64,000 bases of DNA, taken from the NCBI RefSeq assembly GCF_003148845.1, contig NZ_QGHA01000001.1, forward strand, positions 868,001 through 932,000, given 5' to 3'. The notes below the pieces were generated by a model. The model was given only the letters and a program-made list of their open reading frames with translations, did no database searches and had not been told where the DNA came from. Positions 59,766 to 64,000 of the stretch are shown piece after piece. Position numbers and translations under genes: made by a program. The DNA is from Mucilaginibacter oryzae. GTDB lineage: Bacteria > Bacteroidota > Bacteroidia > Sphingobacteriales > Sphingobacteriaceae. How positions within the stretch are numbered: position 1 is the first letter of the stretch; each line of letters starts with the position of its first letter.

Positions 59766-60299
59766 TTACTCAATAAACCGGATGCTGTTTAAAATCTCAT
59801 TTAACAGTGCTGTTGCTTTTTCCTTTTGGTTTTCAGGGTAGTCTATTTCACCTGCTTGCGTAAGTGTTTTTGATTCGTTCTGGTAGTCAAATCTGTATTT
59901 CCCTATATGATTTATCGTGTAGCTGATTAATAAAAGCCGGTTTTTGCCAATGTTCTTAATTGCCGAGTTATAGGTGTCATTTCCATAGCTTTTTAAAAAA
60001 TTGTAAACTTCATCTTGTGATAATTTTTTTCCCGGCAAATCATTGTTAATGAAATCTTTATTAACATTAAAAAGCCCTATGTATATATCGCCTATTTTGT
60101 AATTATATGGGATGTCATAAGATTGACTTAGTTTTTTGGATAATTTGATGCCTGGTAAAGCATCGACTTGTTGTTGGTTTAATTTATAAGTACCAGATGG
60201 TAGCGTTAATTTTACATTTTCATTAGAATGCATTAATTGGGCTTTGCAGGTTAATGCTCCGGTTGTAGATAATAAAAGTAGGACGAGTGATTTCTTCAC
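59766..60299 (-). CDS. Tandem paralogue 5 (most distal) of a small secreted protein
   Basis: The 177-residue protein has a signal peptide (about 1-20, ending CKAQ) and a mature domain of about 155 residues. It is one of five paralogues in a row. Shared motifs are VKLTLPSGTYKLNQQQVDAL, YNYKIGDIYIGLFNVNKD and KATALLNEILNSIRFIE. The fold and function are unknown to me. Its start is exactly 1241 bases from the third copy, and its stop likewise. Confidence 0.7.
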   Translation of the reverse strand: MKKSLVLLLLSTTGALTCKAQLMHSNENVKLTLPSGTYKLNQQQVDALPGIKLSKKLSQSYDIPYNYKIGDIYIGLFNVNKDFINNDLPGKKLSQDEVYNFLKSYGNDTYNSAIKNIGKNRLLLISYTINHIGKYRFDYQNESKTLTQAGEIDYPENQKEKATALLNEILNSIRFIE

Positions 60300-60373
60300 G
60301 GTTGCTGTAAAGTTTATTTAAAGGCTCAATTTTACAGGATTTTACTTTTATAATGAAGATGCTAAGCGGCCTA

Positions 60374-60907
60374 TTACTCAATAAACCGGATGCTGTTTAA
60401 AATCTCATTTAACAGTGCTGTTGCTTTTTCCTCGTCAGTTTTGGGATATTTTATTTCTCCTGCTTGACTGAGCGTTTTTGATTCATTTTGATAAAAGAAA
60501 TGATAATATCCTGTATCGTGTACAGTATAGCTAATTAATAAAACCTGCTTTTTACCCAGGCTTTTTATTTCCGATTTATAGCTGTTATTACCGTATTTTT
60601 TTAAGAAAAGATAACCCTCATCCTGAAATCGCTTTTCTCTCGGCAAATCGTTGTTCATAGAATCTTTATTCACATTAAAAAGACCGATAACGATATCTCC
60701 TATTTTGTAATTATAAGGAAAGTAGTAAGGTTGATTTAATTTATTGAATAGTTTAATTCCTGATAAAGCATCAACTTGCTGTTTGGTTAATTTATAAGTT
60801 CCGTTGGGTAGAGTTAACTTCACATCTTCAGTACGATGGATTAACTGGGCCTTGCAGGTAATTGTTCCGGTTGTACTTAATAATATTATTACGAGTAATT
60901 TTTTCAT
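60374..60907 (-). CDS. Tandem paralogue 4 of a small secreted protein
   Basis: The 177-residue copy has the same layout (signal peptide ending CKAQ; VKLTLPNGTYKLTKQQVDAL). Its 1241-bp offset partner is the gene at 61615. It differs from its neighbours at the C-terminal face (VHDTGYYHFFYQNESKT), which suggests divergence for different partners. Confidence 0.7.
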   Translation of the reverse strand: MKKLLVIILLSTTGTITCKAQLIHRTEDVKLTLPNGTYKLTKQQVDALSGIKLFNKLNQPYYFPYNYKIGDIVIGLFNVNKDSMNNDLPREKRFQDEGYLFLKKYGNNSYKSEIKSLGKKQVLLISYTVHDTGYYHFFYQNESKTLSQAGEIKYPKTDEEKATALLNEILNSIRFIE

Positions 60908-61006
60908 CCCGTTATTAAAGTTTACAGAATTGCAAAAGCCGCACTGGCTTTGTGAGGCCGCGCTATGGTTAATTGTTTCTGTGGCAAAAAATTATTGCTT
61001 TATCCC

Positions 61007-61540
61007 TCATTCAATAAACTGGATGCTGTTTAAAATCTCATTTAACAGTGCTGTTGCTTTTTCCTTTTGGTTTTCAGGGTAGTCTATTTCACCTGCTTGC
61101 GTAAGTGTTTTTGATTCGTTCTGGTAGTCAAATTTATATTTTCCAATGTTATTTATAGTGTAGCTAATGAGCAAAACCCAGTTTTTCCCCATTCTTTTTA
61201 TTTCCGAATTATAGCTGTTATTTCCGTTGCTTCTTAAAAAAATATACCTTTCATCATGCGAGCTTTTTTTTTCAGGTAAATTATTATTGATAGAATCTTT
61301 GTTCACATTAAAAAGGCCTATGTATATATCTCCTATTTTGTAATTATAAGGAAGATAGTAAGACTGGTTTAATTTACTGGATAATTTCATGCCAGGTAAA
61401 GCATCAACCTGTTGTTTACTTAATTTATAGGTGCCGTTTGGTAAAGTTAATTTTACATCTTCAGTACGATGGATTAATTGGGCCTTGCAGGTAAATGCTC
61501 CGGTTGTAGATAATAAAAGTATGATGAGTGATTTTTTCAC
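61007..61540 (-). CDS. Tandem paralogue 3 of a small secreted protein
   Basis: The 177-residue copy is the 1241-bp partner of the gene at 59766, and the spacer after its start (GGTTGCTGTAAAGTTTATTT) is shared with that gene. It has a signal peptide ending CKAQ and the same mature domain with INNIGKYKFDYQNESKT. Confidence 0.7.
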   Translation of the reverse strand: MKKSLIILLLSTTGAFTCKAQLIHRTEDVKLTLPNGTYKLSKQQVDALPGMKLSSKLNQSYYLPYNYKIGDIYIGLFNVNKDSINNNLPEKKSSHDERYIFLRSNGNNSYNSEIKRMGKNWVLLISYTINNIGKYKFDYQNESKTLTQAGEIDYPENQKEKATALLNEILNSIQFIE

Positions 61541-61614
61541 GGTTGCTGTAAAGTTTATTTAAAGGCTCAATTTTACAGGATTTTACTTTTATAATAAAGG
61601 CGCTAAATTGCTTA

Positions 61615-62148
61615 TTACTCAATAAATTGGATGCTGTTTAAAATTTCATTTAACAGTTTTGTTGCTTTTTCCTGTTGGTCTTTAGGATACTCTATTTCAC
61701 CGGCCTGTGTAAGTGTTTTTGCTTCGTTCTGATAATTAAATTCATAGTAGCCTATATCATGTACCGTGTACTTAATTAGCAAGACACGATTTTTACCAAT
61801 GTTTTTTATAATTGAATTATAGCTATTATTCCCATAATTTTTTAAGAAAATATACCTTTCATCATATGAATTTTTCTTTTCAGGTAGGTTATTATTGATA
61901 GAATCTTTATTAACTCTAAAAAGGCCTATATATATATCCCCAAATTTGTAATTATAAGGAAGTATATAAGATTGGTTTAATTTGCCGGATAGTTTCATGC
62001 CGGGTAAAGCGTCAACTTGCTGTTTGGTTAATTTATAAGTTCCGTTGGGTAGAGTTAACTTCACATCTTCAGTACGATGGATTAACTGGGCCTTGCAGGT
62101 AATTGTTCCGGTTGTACTTAAGAAAATTATTACTAGTAATTTTTTCAT
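61615..62148 (-). CDS. Tandem paralogue 2 of a small secreted protein
   Basis: The homologous start is 62148 (177 residues). A longer frame to 62184 would add 12 residues (MWLCHSVNFNNG) with no counterpart in the other copies. It is the 1241-bp partner of the gene at 60374 and shares the spacer CCCGTTATTAAAGTTTACAG. Same signal peptide and mature domain. Confidence 0.7.
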   Translation of the reverse strand: MKKLLVIIFLSTTGTITCKAQLIHRTEDVKLTLPNGTYKLTKQQVDALPGMKLSGKLNQSYILPYNYKFGDIYIGLFRVNKDSINNNLPEKKNSYDERYIFLKNYGNNSYNSIIKNIGKNRVLLIKYTVHDIGYYEFNYQNEAKTLTQAGEIEYPKDQQEKATKLLNEILNSIQFIE

Positions 62149-62246
62149 CCCGTTATTAAAGTTTACAGAATGGCAAAGCCACACTGATTTTGTGAGGTCG
62201 CGCTATCATTAATTGTTCCTATGGCAGAAAATTATTGCTTTATCCC

Positions 62247-62780
62247 TCATTCAATAAACTGGATGCTGTTTAAAATCTCATTTAACAAAGCAGTCGCTTT
62301 TTCTTTATCAGCTATGGGATACTCTATCTTTCCTGCCTGCGTAAACGTTTTTGCTTCATTTTGATAATTAAATCGATAGTAGCCTGTATCATTTATAGTA
62401 TAGCTGATTAACAAAACATGATTTTTACCCATCCTTTTTATAACAGAGTTGTAGCTATTGTTTCCATTGCTTTGTAAGAAAAGATGACCCTCATCCTGGA
62501 AGCGTTTTTCCCTTGGTAAGTCGTTGTTCATGGAATCTTTATTCACATTAAAAAGTCCGATGTATAAGGAGCCTAATTGATAATTATAAGGCATTCCACC
62601 GGATTGATTTATTTTGTTTGATAGCTTAATGCCGGGTAAAGCGTCAACTTCCTGTTTGGTTAATTTATAAGTTCCTTTGGGTAGAATTAACTTCACATCT
62701 TCAGTACTATGGATTAACTGGGCTTTGCAGGTAAATGTTCCTATTGTACTCAGCAAAAGTATAACGAGTGTTTTCTTCAT
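62247..62780 (-). CDS. Tandem paralogue 1 of a small secreted protein
   Basis: The 177-residue copy is the first of the five in transcription order. Its start is 14 bases after the stop of the upstream proline-rich gene, so they are probably co-transcribed. It is offset by 1240 bases from paralogue 3. Sequence differences are greatest in INQSGGMPYNYQLGSLYIGL. Signal peptide ending CKAQ. Confidence 0.7.
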   Translation of the reverse strand: MKKTLVILLLSTIGTFTCKAQLIHSTEDVKLILPKGTYKLTKQEVDALPGIKLSNKINQSGGMPYNYQLGSLYIGLFNVNKDSMNNDLPREKRFQDEGHLFLQSNGNNSYNSVIKRMGKNHVLLISYTINDTGYYRFNYQNEAKTFTQAGKIEYPIADKEKATALLNEILNSIQFIE

Positions 62781-62794
62781 GATATTAATGTATT

Positions 62795-63994
62795 TTACTT
62801 ATCAGGGCAGGTTGTTATTGTTAATTTGCCATTTTTATCTATGTCTGTTATGACGTAATTTGTTGAGTTCGAAGGAGACTTATATAAATTTATTGCGCCG
62901 CTAAAAATTTCCATTAGTGCTTTGTTGGTTGCTGAGGCTTCGTCTAAATTCATTTTATTCTTGTATTCCGTCGCCTTATTTTGAAATGCCTCTTCATACC
63001 CATTTCTATCCTGATTATAATCCAAAAACATTTGGGATAAAATAGCCCAGTTGCTAACGGTAACCGTATAGGTTGTAGTATTAGAAACTATGGTAGCGTA
63101 CGCGTTATCCCGGTAAAATTTTATGCTACTTGCGCCGGAAGTAACCAGGTCTGGATTGGATAAATGATCTATCAATGAAAAAACATCATTTGGCGATGGC
63201 CCTGCCGATTGATGACGATGAACCGAACCAATACTAAAGCCATTAGTACTATTCCAGGTAAAATTAGGCATCCATGAGTTGGTACCATTGGTTGTTATCG
63301 GGGTATTCATATACGTATTAGCGCTAAGGCTTGTTAAATTTAAATTTGAGCCATACTCGTTAGTGCCCGGTTTAGCTAAAACGTCGGCATTTCGTTGGGT
63401 ATTGAAAGCGGTCGCAAATTTTTGCTTGGCCTTTTTCAGCAGTTCACAAGGGTCGGGCGCCGATGGGCACGGCTGCCTTGGCGGATCTACAGAGCAAACC
63501 TGTGCTGTGGGCGGCGGCATACCCCCGTCGCCCGGTGGTGGCGGCGGCGGAACATAGTTGGTTTTTAACCGGTTGCCGCCTTCAACAGATTCAACAGCCA
63601 GCGGGATGCAGGGTGGGGTAACCGGCGGACCAACATGCATACCCGGAGGGCAGGGTGGTGGTGGCGGAGGGGTATTGCCACCGCTTCCGGATGGGTTGCC
63701 ATCATCAACATTTACACAGGTAGTTGTTAAATATTCATCGCATTGGTAAACCCCGTCAACATAGTAAACAACATACCAATCGGTACATACCTGTTTTACG
63801 GTATTTGCTATCAACCTGCCGGTATTCACATTTTGTACACGTGGTGTTTTATTGGTATCAGTATCCTCCGTGCCGGATGCCATAAGTTGCCCGTTCCGAT
63901 AGCCGTATCCTCCCAAATAACTTCCGCGTGGCGTAAAATAAAGTATAGTGCCGCTAAAATCGGGGTCATGCTTGCGGTAGGTATTATGATCCAA
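62795..63994 (-). CDS. Proline-rich protein with JAB-like motif, N-terminus outside the window
   Basis: At least 400 residues are visible. The first codon seen is TTG near the window edge and is probably not the true start. The visible part has a segment ending VCTDWYVVYYVDGVYQCDEY, then two polyproline/glycine spacers (about residues 105-180) with CPPGMH and CIP cysteines. A C-terminal domain of about 200 residues contains VHRHQSAGPSPNDVFSLIDH. The His-x-His...Ser-x-x-Asp spacing recalls JAB/DUF4329-type metal-binding motifs, with a shorter spacer than in true JAMM enzymes. It could be a secreted or effector protein. Confidence 0.5.
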   Translation of the reverse strand: MDHNTYRKHDPDFSGTILYFTPRGSYLGGYGYRNGQLMASGTEDTDTNKTPRVQNVNTGRLIANTVKQVCTDWYVVYYVDGVYQCDEYLTTTCVNVDDGNPSGSGGNTPPPPPPCPPGMHVGPPVTPPCIPLAVESVEGGNRLKTNYVPPPPPPGDGGMPPPTAQVCSVDPPRQPCPSAPDPCELLKKAKQKFATAFNTQRNADVLAKPGTNEYGSNLNLTSLSANTYMNTPITTNGTNSWMPNFTWNSTNGFSIGSVHRHQSAGPSPNDVFSLIDHLSNPDLVTSGASSIKFYRDNAYATIVSNTTTYTVTVSNWAILSQMFLDYNQDRNGYEEAFQNKATEYKNKMNLDEASATNKALMEIFSGAINLYKSPSNSTNYVITDIDKNGKLTITTCPDK

Positions 63995-64000
63995 CTTGCT

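Noticed and set aside
59641..59841. Plus-strand frames over the tandem paralogues
   Set aside because: Repeated in each copy as antisense shadows (for example NRMLFKISFNSAVAFSFWF) and explained by the paralogues.
1..64000. CRISPR array
   Set aside because: No run of regularly spaced identical repeats of 25-40 bases is present. The repeats seen are dispersed or tandem genes.

Overview
The window looks like the chromosome of a soil or freshwater Bacteroidetes of the family Sphingobacteriaceae, most like Mucilaginibacter. This rests on protein families typical of that group (TlpA/DUF4369 proteins, LytTR two-component pair, short SSB, PAD-type agmatine deiminase, large phenylalanine hydroxylase), many TAnnTTTG promoter elements with few Shine-Dalgarno sites, and abundant short dispersed repeats. 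No database search was possible; gene names rest on recognised motifs and gene length.

Left chromosomal arm (1-23.6 kb): the tail of recN, then fabI, decayed IS and zinc-ribbon debris, ssb, a DUF2975/YozG-like regulatory pair behind a 47-bp palindrome, and the agmatine-to-putrescine genes aguA and aguB. The aguA/aguB pair is interrupted by a four-helix-bundle (S23-type) gene flanked by inverted repeats. Next come a YbhN-like membrane protein, a 592-residue phenylalanine hydroxylase, an SDR, a LiaF-like/DUF4288/LytS/LytTR envelope-stress operon, a Crp-type regulator beside a quinone oxidoreductase, an L,D-transpeptidase, and a flavin reductase with a FAH-family hydrolase (probably aromatic catabolism with the hydroxylase). 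Four families of dispersed palindromic repeats sit between these genes, several ending 1-6 bases before a start codon.

Genomic island (23,725-43,796): a 51-bp direct repeat, which is the 3' two thirds of tRNA-Phe, marks both ends of a 20-kb insertion. The intact tRNA-Phe lies at 43,749-43,821 beside a tyrosine integrase that has lost its catalytic C-terminus. The island carries an IS5-like element and an AT-richer secreted-peptide locus: a HlyD protein, a C39-peptidase ABC exporter, a VKOR/DsbA fusion, two unrelated six-cysteine double-glycine precursors, two TlpA-type thiol oxidoreductases, a LanC-like protein lacking obvious zinc ligands, and two glycosyltransferases. I read this as a locus making exported, disulfide-bonded and possibly glycosylated peptides. 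It is the most likely novel system here. The right end of the island is a graveyard: a beta-barrel fragment, a nuclease fragment, an AbiGi-like pseudogene and tRNA fragments. Relics of an older related element lie just left of the island (22.07-22.7 kb).

Right chromosomal arm (44-64 kb): a two-gene Fe-S oxidoreductase, small conserved proteins, a PAS protein, a BamA-like outer membrane protein, the rplM-rpsI-rpsB-tsf translation cluster, nagA, pyrH and an M1 aminopeptidase. The end holds five tandem copies of a small secreted protein, built from an exactly 1241-bp repeating two-gene unit. They lie directly downstream of a proline-rich protein with a JAB-like His/Asp motif that runs off the window, an arrangement resembling an effector followed by an immunity array.
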